Below, one piece after another: positions 17,211-24,803 of a stretch of 34,643 nucleotides of DNA. The stretch is taken from the NCBI GenBank assembly GCA_002449535.1, contig DJWZ01000059.1:1-34643 (forward strand), written 5' to 3'. Origin of the DNA: Prevotellaceae bacterium UBA7017. Lineage in GTDB: Bacteria; Bacteroidota; Bacteroidia; Bacteroidales; Bacteroidaceae. Positions within the stretch are counted from its first letter, which is position 1. Each line of letters begins with the position of its first letter. The translations under genes were made by a program, and so were the position numbers. The notes under the pieces are model-generated. The model was not told the origin of the DNA. It saw only the letters and a program-made list of their open reading frames with translations, and did no database searches.

Positions 17211-19259
17211 ATGCTACAAGCAAGAAATAACAGCCTAATGAACAAAATGATTATGTGCCTGTGTTTCATTTCACAGGCTCTCACTATGGGGGCAGCAAAC
17301 AATGCTGCCCCCAAGTTTCCTAATGAGGATGGTAGTAAACTATGGTTGCGCTATGACTTCGCAAATACCCCTGCTGAAATTACTGGGGTGTCAGGAACCG
17401 CAATGACGGAACTGAAGAGCTTCTGGAAGGGAATGCCTATAGAATTAAGGAAACAACGCAGCCTTGAACACGATGATTACGTCATAATAACAACAAAAGG
17501 GAAGATACAATTAACTGCCGGCTCTGACATAAGTCTGCTTTATGGAGCATACCATCTATTGCGTCTGCAACAGACAGGAACTGACTGCAAAAATCTCAAT
17601 ATAAAGGGACATCCTGCGTATGCTCTGCGAATCCTCAATCATTGGGACAATCCTGATGGTACTGTCGAGCGAGGCTTTGCTGGCAGAAGTATTTTCTGGA
17701 CAAAAGAACCACTAAACAGTTCGCGGATACAGCAGTACGGACGTGCCAATGCCTCTATCGGCATAAACGGAACAGTACTGAACAACGTAAATGCCAAGCC
17801 TGCTACTCTTTCCTCCCAACAGTTGGAAAGAGCAAAACAGATAGCAGACATCCTGCGCCCTTACGGAATACGTGTATATCTTTCTATAAATTTTGCTTCT
17901 CCTATGCGACTCGGAGGATTACCAACAGCTGACCCTCTGAATGCAGATGTCATAAAGTGGTGGGAAAAGAAAGTTGCGGAAATATACAAAATCATACCAG
18001 ACTTTGGTGGTTTCCTCGTAAAAGCCAATTCAGAAGGTGAGCCAGGCCCTTGCGACTATGGTCGCTCACATGCAGAAGGTGCCAATATGCTTGCAAAAGT
18101 ATTGAAAAAGCACAACGGCATCGTTATGTGGCGTTCTTTTGTATATAATCCCAATGATAATGACAGAGCAAAACAAGCATATAACGAGTTCATGCCACTT
18201 GATGGACAATTCCTGGACAATGTCATTATACAAATAAAGAATGGTCCTATTGATTTCCAGCCTCGAGAGCCATATAGTCCGCTTTTCACAGGAATGAAGA
18301 AAACATCCATGATGGCAGAACTGCAGATTACTCAGGAATATCTTGGAGCAGCCAACCATCTGGTTTTTCTCTCCCCTATGTGGAAAGAATTTCTGGGTAG
18401 CATAAATCCTTCATCGCTAAAGGCTATGGCTGGTGTTGCAAATATAGGAGATGACACAAACTGGTGTGGTCACCACTTTGCACAAGCTAACTGGTATGCT
18501 TTCGGACGATTAGCATGGAATCCACAAATAACATCAGAGGAAATAGCCAAAGAATGGCTTAGTCAGACATTTGATATCCAATGTTCTTCTCTCGATTCCC
18601 GACTCTCAACTCTCAACTCCAATCTTCTGAAGATGATGCTGACCAGCCATGAAGCAGCAGTCAGCTATATGATGCCACTCGGCTTACACCATATCTTCGC
18701 TGGAGAACATCACTATGGACCTGCGCCTTGGTACACCGTTCCTGGTATGCGTCGCGACTGGACACCACCATATTATCATCAGGCAGACTCCATAGGATTG
18801 GGATTTGACAGAAGCCACAAGGGAACAGATGCCGTTTCACAATATCCAGAAGAACTCTGTAATCTGTACGACAACATAAATACATGTCCAGAAACACTGA
18901 TTGCATGGTTTCATCATGTACCTTGGAAGCATAAAATGAAAAGCGGACGTACCTTCTGGGAAGAGTTATGTCATAAATATGACGAAGGAGTAGGTATGAC
19001 CAGAGATATGCTAAAGATATGGGATGCGTTGGAGCCATATATTGACCAGCAACGTTTCAACGAGGTACAGCGCAAATTGCGCATACAGGTACGAGATGCC
19101 ATTTGGTGGCACGATGCCTGCATCCTGTACTTCCAGACTTTCTCAAAGCTACCTATCCCACAAGATGTGGAGCATCCTGTACACAATCTCGATGAAATGA
19201 TGAATTTTAAGATAAATATCACCATGTATGAAAACCCTGAATATGGATATAATAAATAA
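17211..19259 (+). CDS. Alpha-glucuronidase, glycoside hydrolase family 67
   Basis: Removes (4-O-methyl)glucuronic acid from the ends of xylo-oligosaccharides. 682 residues, usual family length. The catalytic residues align with those of Cellvibrio GlcA67A at exact spacing: acid E275 in ANSEGEPGP, and the basic pair D348 in NGPIDFQPREP and E376 in ELQITQEYLG. Other family blocks are HWDNPDGTVERGFAG and YMMPLGLHHIFAGEHHYGP. A signal peptide is present. Translation may start at 17211 or at the internal Met at 17238 (MNKMIMCLCFISQAL), which gives a more normal signal peptide. A short extra segment near residues 460-475 derives from a CTCTCAACT-type repeat. It completes the xylan pathway with the divergent operon. 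Confidence 0.95.
   Translation: MLQARNNSLMNKMIMCLCFISQALTMGAANNAAPKFPNEDGSKLWLRYDFANTPAEITGVSGTAMTELKSFWKGMPIELRKQRSLEHDDYVIITTKGKIQLTAGSDISLLYGAYHLLRLQQTGTDCKNLNIKGHPAYALRILNHWDNPDGTVERGFAGRSIFWTKEPLNSSRIQQYGRANASIGINGTVLNNVNAKPATLSSQQLERAKQIADILRPYGIRVYLSINFASPMRLGGLPTADPLNADVIKWWEKKVAEIYKIIPDFGGFLVKANSEGEPGPCDYGRSHAEGANMLAKVLKKHNGIVMWRSFVYNPNDNDRAKQAYNEFMPLDGQFLDNVIIQIKNGPIDFQPREPYSPLFTGMKKTSMMAELQITQEYLGAANHLVFLSPMWKEFLGSINPSSLKAMAGVANIGDDTNWCGHHFAQANWYAFGRLAWNPQITSEEIAKEWLSQTFDIQCSSLDSRLSTLNSNLLKMMLTSHEAAVSYMMPLGLHHIFAGEHHYGPAPWYTVPGMRRDWTPPYYHQADSIGLGFDRSHKGTDAVSQYPEELCNLYDNINTCPETLIAWFHHVPWKHKMKSGRTFWEELCHKYDEGVGMTRDMLKIWDALEPYIDQQRFNEVQRKLRIQVRDAIWWHDACILYFQTFSKLPIPQDVEHPVHNLDEMMNFKINITMYENPEYGYNK
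18588..18622. repeat. Intergenic-type CTCAACT repeat inside the GH67 coding region
   Basis: The stretch has GACTCTCAAC TCTCAACTCC, a tandem of CTCAACT-like units typical of AT-rich spacer repeats in Bacteroidales. It keeps the reading frame and adds the residues SLDSRLSTLNSN between the catalytic core and the C-terminal helical part. Confidence 0.55.
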
Positions 19260-19367
19260 GGTGTAAAGGATTCATCAAAAACAACGGAGGAGCCCCCTTA
19301 AAGGTGAAAAAAACTTAAATTTTTATCTTTTATTCTCTTTCCCCTCGCCTCTGTGCAATTTTTTTTG

Positions 19368-19375
19368 TACCTTTG
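19368..19375 (+). promoter_or_regulatory. -7 box of the tRNA-Met promoter
   Basis: TACCTTTG, full consensus, followed by GCACCC as in the other tRNA promoters here. The -33 region is a poor match (CTCG). Confidence 0.65.
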
Positions 19376-19421
19376 CACCCGCAAACGTGGTTCCCACCTT
19401 AAATATATTCCACGTCAGCAC

Positions 19422-19495
19422 GGGCTTTTAGCTCAGTTGGTTAGAGCAACAGACTCATAATCTGGAGGTCCTAGGTTCAAGCCCTAGATGGCCCA
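19422..19495 (+). tRNA. tRNA-Met (anticodon CAT)
   Basis: Cloverleaf: acceptor GGGCTTT/ATGGCCC with one mismatch, D-arm GCTC/GAGC, anticodon arm ACAGA-CTCATAA-TCTGG, T-arm CTAGG-TTCAAGC-CCTAG, discriminator A, no encoded CCA. The CAT anticodon could also be the modified isoleucine tRNA; the overall sequence looks more like elongator Met. It lacks the three G-C pairs of an initiator anticodon stem. Confidence 0.85.
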
Positions 19496-19497
19496 CG

Positions 19498-19535
19498 AAA
19501 GGCACCACTCGATATGAGTGATGCCTTTTCTTTTT
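19498..19535 (+). terminator. Intrinsic terminator after tRNA-Met, just before dacB
   Basis: AAAGGCACCACTC and GAGTGATGCCTTT form a 13-bp stem with one mismatch around GATAT, followed by TTCTTTTT. The dacB start codon is only about 7 nt further on. Confidence 0.8.
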
Positions 19536-19542
19536 ATAGAAT

Positions 19543-20700
19543 ATGAACAAAAGACTTACTTCCATATTGTTGTTATTTCTTCTAACGATGAGTCTGAACG
19601 CCCAGACTTGGGAGGAAGAATTACGCACAGAAGTAAGGGGATTATTGTCAAAGTCTAAAAAAGTATCCATCGGATGTTGTATCTATGACCTGACTGCTGA
19701 CTCCACCCTGTATGAGTGGAATGCAGACAGGATGATGATTCCCGCCAGCACCCAGAAGCTCTATACAGCTACTGCTATGCTCTCTACATATGGTGAAGAT
19801 TTCACATTTTTGACAAGCATCACCACCAACGGAGAGGAAGCGATGGACACTTTAGGAAATCTGTTTCTGAAAGGTGACATATACATTAATACCAACTGCG
19901 ACCCTACCCTAACAGCAGAGGGAGCAAGAGCCATAAAAGACAAGATTATAGCAATGGGGTATGATTCCATCGATGGCGGCATTATACTTTGCATCAATGA
20001 AAAAACGCAGCATATTCGCCTTGCAGAAGACAATTTTGCACCACAGGTAGCAAGACTGCTTGCTTCAGATACCGTAAAGTTTTCATCTACCCTGACTTGG
20101 GGAAAAGAGAACACAACGGACAGAGGCACATATCCATTAGGATATATCCGCACTCCTTTAATGAAGGTCATGAACCGCATGTTGAAAAGCAGCGATAACA
20201 TTTATGCTGAATCTATGTTGCTAAATCTCGTAAAAAACGACCCAAACTGGTCTTATGACAGATGTAAGGATGTTATACGTGAGATGGTAAGTAAAATCCG
20301 TGAAAGATATCGCCCAAAAGATTGCCAATGGGATATCAAGTATAATTACTACAATATTATTGACGGCAGCGGACTGTCACACTCCAATAAGTCAACAGCC
20401 CAATCACAGGTAGATCTATTGAGATATATCTATAATGACAAAAAGATTTATCAATTACTTTACGAGAATATGCCTATCGCAGGAGTTGATGGTACATTAG
20501 GAAAACGAATGACAGACGGCATGGCGCATAATAATGTGCATGCAAAAACAGGAACCCTGAACGGAGTTTCAACACTTAGTGGATATGTTACAGCATCCAA
20601 CGGGCATGATTTAGCCTTTTCTATCCTTATTAATAATTGTTATGACAAACCCTATGCTCGCACACTACAAAACAGAATTTGCGAGATAATGTCGAAGTGA
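19543..20700 (+). CDS. dacB: D-alanyl-D-alanine carboxypeptidase/endopeptidase, PBP4 family (peptidase S13)
   Basis: A periplasmic enzyme that trims or opens peptidoglycan cross-links. 385 residues with signal peptide MNKRLTSILLLFLLTMSLNA. The three penicillin-binding motifs are present in order: SxxK at S69-K72 (PASTQKLYTA), SxN at S217-N219 (LKSSDNIYAES) and KTG at 335-337 (HAKTGTLNGVSTLSGY). It is about 90 residues shorter than E. coli PBP4; the inserted domains between SxxK and SxN are reduced. A tRNA terminator stands directly before the start codon and no separate promoter is visible, so expression may depend on readthrough from tRNA-Met. Confidence 0.92.
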   Translation: MNKRLTSILLLFLLTMSLNAQTWEEELRTEVRGLLSKSKKVSIGCCIYDLTADSTLYEWNADRMMIPASTQKLYTATAMLSTYGEDFTFLTSITTNGEEAMDTLGNLFLKGDIYINTNCDPTLTAEGARAIKDKIIAMGYDSIDGGIILCINEKTQHIRLAEDNFAPQVARLLASDTVKFSSTLTWGKENTTDRGTYPLGYIRTPLMKVMNRMLKSSDNIYAESMLLNLVKNDPNWSYDRCKDVIREMVSKIRERYRPKDCQWDIKYNYYNIIDGSGLSHSNKSTAQSQVDLLRYIYNDKKIYQLLYENMPIAGVDGTLGKRMTDGMAHNNVHAKTGTLNGVSTLSGYVTASNGHDLAFSILINNCYDKPYARTLQNRICEIMSK

Positions 20701-20755
20701 TTTATAGGGATTTTAAAGTTTTTTGCAGGAAAAATAAAAAAAACTCGCTGAAAAA

Positions 20756-20787
20756 TTTGGATATTTCACTTTTTCGTTGTACCTTTG
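20756..20787 (+). promoter_or_regulatory. Promoter of tRNA-Asn
   Basis: TTTG (20756-20759), 20-nt spacer, TACCTTTG (20780-20787): full consensus. Confidence 0.88.
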
Positions 20788-20817
20788 CACCGCAATTCGA
20801 AAAAAATGCATAAAAAA

Positions 20818-20891
20818 GCTTCCTTAGCTCAGTTGGTTAGAGCATCTGACTGTTAATCAGGGGGTCCTTGGTTCAAGCCCAAGAGGGAGCG
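20818..20891 (+). tRNA. tRNA-Asn (anticodon GTT)
   Basis: Acceptor GCTTCCT/AGGGAGC, D-arm GCTC/GAGC, anticodon arm TCTGA-CTGTTAA-TCAGG, T-arm CTTGG-TTCAAGC-CCAAG, discriminator G. CCA is not encoded. Confidence 0.96.
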
Positions 20892-20895
20892 CACA

Positions 20896-20926
20896 AGAAG
20901 AGTCACATACTGACTCTTCTTTTTTT
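20896..20926 (+). terminator. Intrinsic terminator of tRNA-Asn
   Basis: AGAAGAGTCA and TGACTCTTCT form a 10-bp perfect stem around CATAC, followed by a run of T. Confidence 0.9.
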
Positions 20927-20968
20927 ATGTATAAATTTTACTATGAAGTGAATTTTTTTCCAATTTCT

Positions 20969-21000
20969 TTTGGTATTTTGCTCACTTAATCGTAACTTTG
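20969..21000 (+). promoter_or_regulatory. Promoter of the S41 protease gene
   Basis: TTTG (20969-20972), 20-nt spacer, TAACTTTG (20993-21000): full consensus. The ATG at 21009 follows 8 nt later, so the mRNA has almost no leader. This also rules out a start at 20970. Confidence 0.88.
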
Positions 21001-21008
21001 CAACTGTT

Positions 21009-22559
21009 ATGAAAAAAATCTTTTATACAATCATAGTTCTTTTTTGTTTTGTTGGCACAACAGTGTATGCTGACAACAAACCGACCGTCAAGAATCATAA
21101 TTTTGACGTAATGCGCAACCTTGAGACATTCTCTGCCATATACAAGAATCTTGATATGATGTATGTGGACTCTTTAGATCCTGACAAAACCATAGGTATA
21201 GGTATAAAAGCTATGCTAAGGTCTCTTGACCCATATACAGAATACTATCCAGCAAGCGAGGTAAAGAATCTTAAGACCATGCTTACAGGAAAATATGCTG
21301 GTATTGGAGCCATTATAAAACAAGACCTCAGAGATAGTTGCATCGTAATTGATGAACCATATGAGAACATGCCAGCATCTATAATAGAATTACAAAAGGG
21401 TGACAAGATTATTGCTATTGACGATTCTTCCATGATAGGTAAGAAGGTTGATTACGTATCAGGTCGTTTACGTGGAGAGGCTGGCACAAGTTTCAATCTT
21501 AAGATAGAACGCAACGGAAAGGTATTTAAGAAGAAAGTAACTCGCAAATCAATACAGTTACCGAGTGTTCCCTACTATGGTTTACTAAAGAACAATAATG
21601 AAATTGGTTATCTTCTGCTGACACAGTTTACAGATGAATGCTCTCGCGATATCAGAAGAGCTCTTGTGGAAATGCGTGGGCAAGGTATGAAAAAACTAAT
21701 CTTTGATTTAAGGAACAACGGTGGTGGTGCATTGGCTGAAGCTATTAAAATTGTAAACATGTTTGTCCCAAAAGGAGTTACCATCGTTACCACAAAGGGC
21801 AAAATAGCACGTTCTAACAATGAATATAAAACAGAATCAGAACCATTGGACACAATAATGCCTATAGTAGTTTTGGTGAATGAGAACAGTGCTTCTGCAA
21901 GCGAAATAACTGCTGGTTCCTTACAAGACTTGAAACGAGCAACCATATTAGGAAAGAAGACCTATGGAAAAGGTCTTGTACAACAACCAATGGAACTGCC
22001 ACACGATGCTTCTCTAAAGGTAACAACATCAAAATATTACCTCCCAGCCGGAGAATGTGTACAAGGTGTTGGTGTTAAACCTGATATAGAGGTTAGCAAT
22101 GACTCTTTACCAAATATTGCAGCATACCTTTGCGGTTCGGGTCTGGATTCCACAGAAGTAGAATTTCATTGGGCTGTTGACTATATTAGGAAACACAAAA
22201 AAATAGCTCCCGCAGAGGATTTTCACCTAACAGATGCAGAATGGGCTGATTTCAAGGATACAGTATTGAAGAGTGGCTTCAAATATGACCGCGAAACCAG
22301 TAAGGAATTCGATGAATTGGTGAAATTTGCTAAATTTGAAGGATATTATGATGATGCGAAAAACGAATTCGAAGCATTGAAAACAAAATTAAATCACAAC
22401 CTTTCGAAAGAATTAGACAAGAACCGCAATATCATTCAGCACCTTATAGAACAAGACATTGTCACAGCATATTATTTCCAAAGAGGTAGTGTAGCAAGCG
22501 CTATACAGTATGACAAACAAGTTAAAAAAGCTGTTGAAACACTTAATACCCACAAATAA
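21009..22559 (+). CDS. C-terminal processing protease, peptidase family S41 (CtpA/Prc type)
   Basis: A periplasmic serine protease, 516 residues from the chosen start, with signal peptide MKKIFYTIIVLFCFVGTTVYA. Order: N-terminal helical cap with DPYTEYYPASEV (about 25-95), PDZ domain (about 95-185) and the S41 catalytic domain with DLRNNGGGALAEAI. The catalytic dyad is S296 in NENSASASEITAG and K321 in KTYGKGLVQ; their spacing of 25 equals that of E. coli Prc (S430, K455). A C-terminal helical extension runs from about 385. The start at 21009 was chosen because the promoter occupies the upstream in-frame codons. It probably shares a transcript with rnr, 50 nt downstream. Confidence 0.93.
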   Translation: MKKIFYTIIVLFCFVGTTVYADNKPTVKNHNFDVMRNLETFSAIYKNLDMMYVDSLDPDKTIGIGIKAMLRSLDPYTEYYPASEVKNLKTMLTGKYAGIGAIIKQDLRDSCIVIDEPYENMPASIIELQKGDKIIAIDDSSMIGKKVDYVSGRLRGEAGTSFNLKIERNGKVFKKKVTRKSIQLPSVPYYGLLKNNNEIGYLLLTQFTDECSRDIRRALVEMRGQGMKKLIFDLRNNGGGALAEAIKIVNMFVPKGVTIVTTKGKIARSNNEYKTESEPLDTIMPIVVLVNENSASASEITAGSLQDLKRATILGKKTYGKGLVQQPMELPHDASLKVTTSKYYLPAGECVQGVGVKPDIEVSNDSLPNIAAYLCGSGLDSTEVEFHWAVDYIRKHKKIAPAEDFHLTDAEWADFKDTVLKSGFKYDRETSKEFDELVKFAKFEGYYDDAKNEFEALKTKLNHNLSKELDKNRNIIQHLIEQDIVTAYYFQRGSVASAIQYDKQVKKAVETLNTHK

Positions 22560-22609
22560 AGGGTTTAGAGATATAGAGTTGAGAATTAAGAAAACCTAAA
22601 CATACTACT

Positions 22610-24796
22610 ATGGCTAAAACGAGAAGTAAGAAAGGCGGAAAACGCTTAACGAGAGCGCAGATGATTGAGAAGTTAGAAACTTTTTTCTCAAGTAATCCAA
22701 ATGAAACTTTCACTTTAAAGCAGATATTCAAACTTCTGCATCTTGATACTCATCCCCTAAAGATGCTTGCCATTGACATTATGGAAGAAATGGCATGGGA
22801 TGACTACCTTATTAAAATATCAGATACCAGCTATAAACTTGCAGACAACACCCAAACACTGGTAGGAACCTTCCAAGCCAAGGCAAATGGTAGAAACAGC
22901 GTTATCCCAGATGGCTCCGAAACACCTATCTTCGTGGCAGAGCGCAACTCCCTATTTGCCATGAATGGTGACAGGGTACAAATCATGATGATGGCTCGTA
23001 AACGTAACCACATCCGTGAGGCGAGAGTAGTGGAAATCCTACAACGTAAGAAAGACCAATTCGTAGGGAAATTGAAGGTTGACAAAGGATTTGCCTACCT
23101 ACTACCCACCGAGACCATTACTACGAACATCATCATACCAAAAGACAAACTGAAAAAAGGTAAGACTAATGACAAAGCCGTTGTAAAAGTAATATCATGG
23201 CCAGATGGTGAACAGCGCAGTATCATCGCAGAAGTTATCGATATATTGGGCAAACAAGGAGATAACGATGCAGAAATGCATACTATCCTGGCACAATACG
23301 GCTTACCTTACAAATACCCGAAGGAGGTGGAAGACGCAGCAAACAAGATACCTGATACTATCACCAAGGAGGAATTAGAGAAACGTGAAGACTTCAGAGA
23401 TGTATGGACATGTACCATAGACCCACATGATGCAAAAGACTTTGACGATGCACTGTCAATCAGGAAAGAGGGTAATCTTTGGGAAGTTGGTGTTCACATT
23501 GCTGATGTTTCACACTATGTGACAGAAGGTTCTATCATTGATAAGGAAGCACAACAGCGTGCCACTTCTGTATATCTGGTTGACAGGACAATCCCTATGC
23601 TCCCAGAAAGGCTATGTAATTATATATGTTCTCTTCGACCAAATGAGGAAAAACTTGCGTATAGCGTCATTTTCCTGCTTGATGACGAAGCCAATATAAA
23701 GAAATATCGCATTGTACATACTGTTATAAAAAGCGACAGACGCTATGCTTATGAAGAGGTTCAGGCTGTAATAGAAAGTAGCAGACCTGGAATAATGAAC
23801 CGCGACAAAGTTGAAGATCCTTATTCAGAGCAATTATTAGCCCTTGACAAATTAGCAAAAAAACTTAGAGAAAGACGTTTTAAGAACGGTTCTGTACGAT
23901 TTGATCGAGAGGAAATGCGGTTTGACATAGACGAAAAAGGCAAACCTATACGCTGCTATGTCAAGAAAAGCCAAGACGCAAACAAACTTATTGAGGAGTT
24001 TATGCTCTTAGCAAACAAGACTGTCGCAGAACATGTCGGAAAGGTAAAGAAGACCAAGGAAGGAAAGCCTGTAAAGGCAAAGACCCTACCCTATCGTATC
24101 CATGATTCCCCAGATCCACAGAAGATGGAAACCTTACGTTCTTTCGTCACAAAGTTCGGTTACAAAATGAAATCTACCAGTACAAAGGGGGCTACGGCAC
24201 GTGCCGTTAATACCCTTATGGACGAAATAGAAGGCAAACCAGAGAGCAATGCCATACAGATGGTAGCATTGCGTGCAATGATGAAAGCCAAATATTCTGT
24301 ACATAATATAGGGCACTTTGGTCTTGCTTTTGATTATTACACTCACTTTACCTCACCAATCAGGCGTTACCCTGATACTATGGTACACCGACTGCTTACT
24401 CGCTATGAAGAAGGAGGAAAGAGTGCCAACGAAAACAAATACGAAGAGCTGTGTGAACACTCATCCCAGCAAGAGCAGATAGCCGCAATGGCAGAACGCG
24501 ATTCCATCAAATATAAGATGGTAGAATTTATGGGACAATTCGTAGGCGAGGAATTTGAAGCCCATATCAGCGGACTCACCAGCTATGGTATATACTGTGA
24601 GATAGACGAAAACCATTGTGAGGGGATGATAAGCCTGCAGGACCTGAAGGATGACTATTATGACTTTGACGAGAAGAATTTCTGCCTCGTAGGACGCAGA
24701 CATCATAACAGATATAACCTTGGAGACCCTATTACTATTAAAGTCTCCAAAGCTAATGTTGAAAAGAAACAGTTGGATTTTGTTCCAGCAGAATAA
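22610..24796 (+). CDS. rnr: Ribonuclease R
   Basis: A processive 3'-5' exoribonuclease for structured RNA, also used in trans-translation quality control with tmRNA. 728 residues. Order: basic N-terminus and winged-helix region (1-80), cold-shock domains (about 80-235), RNB catalytic domain (about 260-590) and C-terminal S1 domain (about 635-720, FVGEEFEAHISGLTSYGIYC). The metal-binding aspartates are D271, D277, D279 and D280 in TIDPHDAKDFDDAL, in the same spacing as RNase II D201, D207, D209 and D210. The lysine-rich C-terminal tail of E. coli RNase R is absent. Its 3' end is 7 nt from the opposite-strand S46 peptidase gene, with no terminator seen between them. Confidence 0.95.
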   Translation: MAKTRSKKGGKRLTRAQMIEKLETFFSSNPNETFTLKQIFKLLHLDTHPLKMLAIDIMEEMAWDDYLIKISDTSYKLADNTQTLVGTFQAKANGRNSVIPDGSETPIFVAERNSLFAMNGDRVQIMMMARKRNHIREARVVEILQRKKDQFVGKLKVDKGFAYLLPTETITTNIIIPKDKLKKGKTNDKAVVKVISWPDGEQRSIIAEVIDILGKQGDNDAEMHTILAQYGLPYKYPKEVEDAANKIPDTITKEELEKREDFRDVWTCTIDPHDAKDFDDALSIRKEGNLWEVGVHIADVSHYVTEGSIIDKEAQQRATSVYLVDRTIPMLPERLCNYICSLRPNEEKLAYSVIFLLDDEANIKKYRIVHTVIKSDRRYAYEEVQAVIESSRPGIMNRDKVEDPYSEQLLALDKLAKKLRERRFKNGSVRFDREEMRFDIDEKGKPIRCYVKKSQDANKLIEEFMLLANKTVAEHVGKVKKTKEGKPVKAKTLPYRIHDSPDPQKMETLRSFVTKFGYKMKSTSTKGATARAVNTLMDEIEGKPESNAIQMVALRAMMKAKYSVHNIGHFGLAFDYYTHFTSPIRRYPDTMVHRLLTRYEEGGKSANENKYEELCEHSSQQEQIAAMAERDSIKYKMVEFMGQFVGEEFEAHISGLTSYGIYCEIDENHCEGMISLQDLKDDYYDFDEKNFCLVGRRHHNRYNLGDPITIKVSKANVEKKQLDFVPAE

Positions 24797-24803
24797 ATAC
24801 CCT

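Noticed and set aside
16922..17314. 130-codon minus-strand reading frame between transporter and GH67
   Set aside because: It lies antisense to the GH67 promoter, leader and signal peptide, has a low-complexity hydrophobic sequence from AT-rich DNA, and lacks a promoter.
19422..19495. tRNA-Ile with lysidine-modified CAT anticodon
   Set aside because: Cannot be excluded from sequence, but overall similarity is closer to elongator tRNA-Met; tilS-type identity would need comparison with the other CAT tRNAs of the genome.
20970..21008. Upstream start for the S41 protease
   Set aside because: The extra 13 codons contain the promoter -7 box, and the Met at 21009 begins a proper signal peptide.
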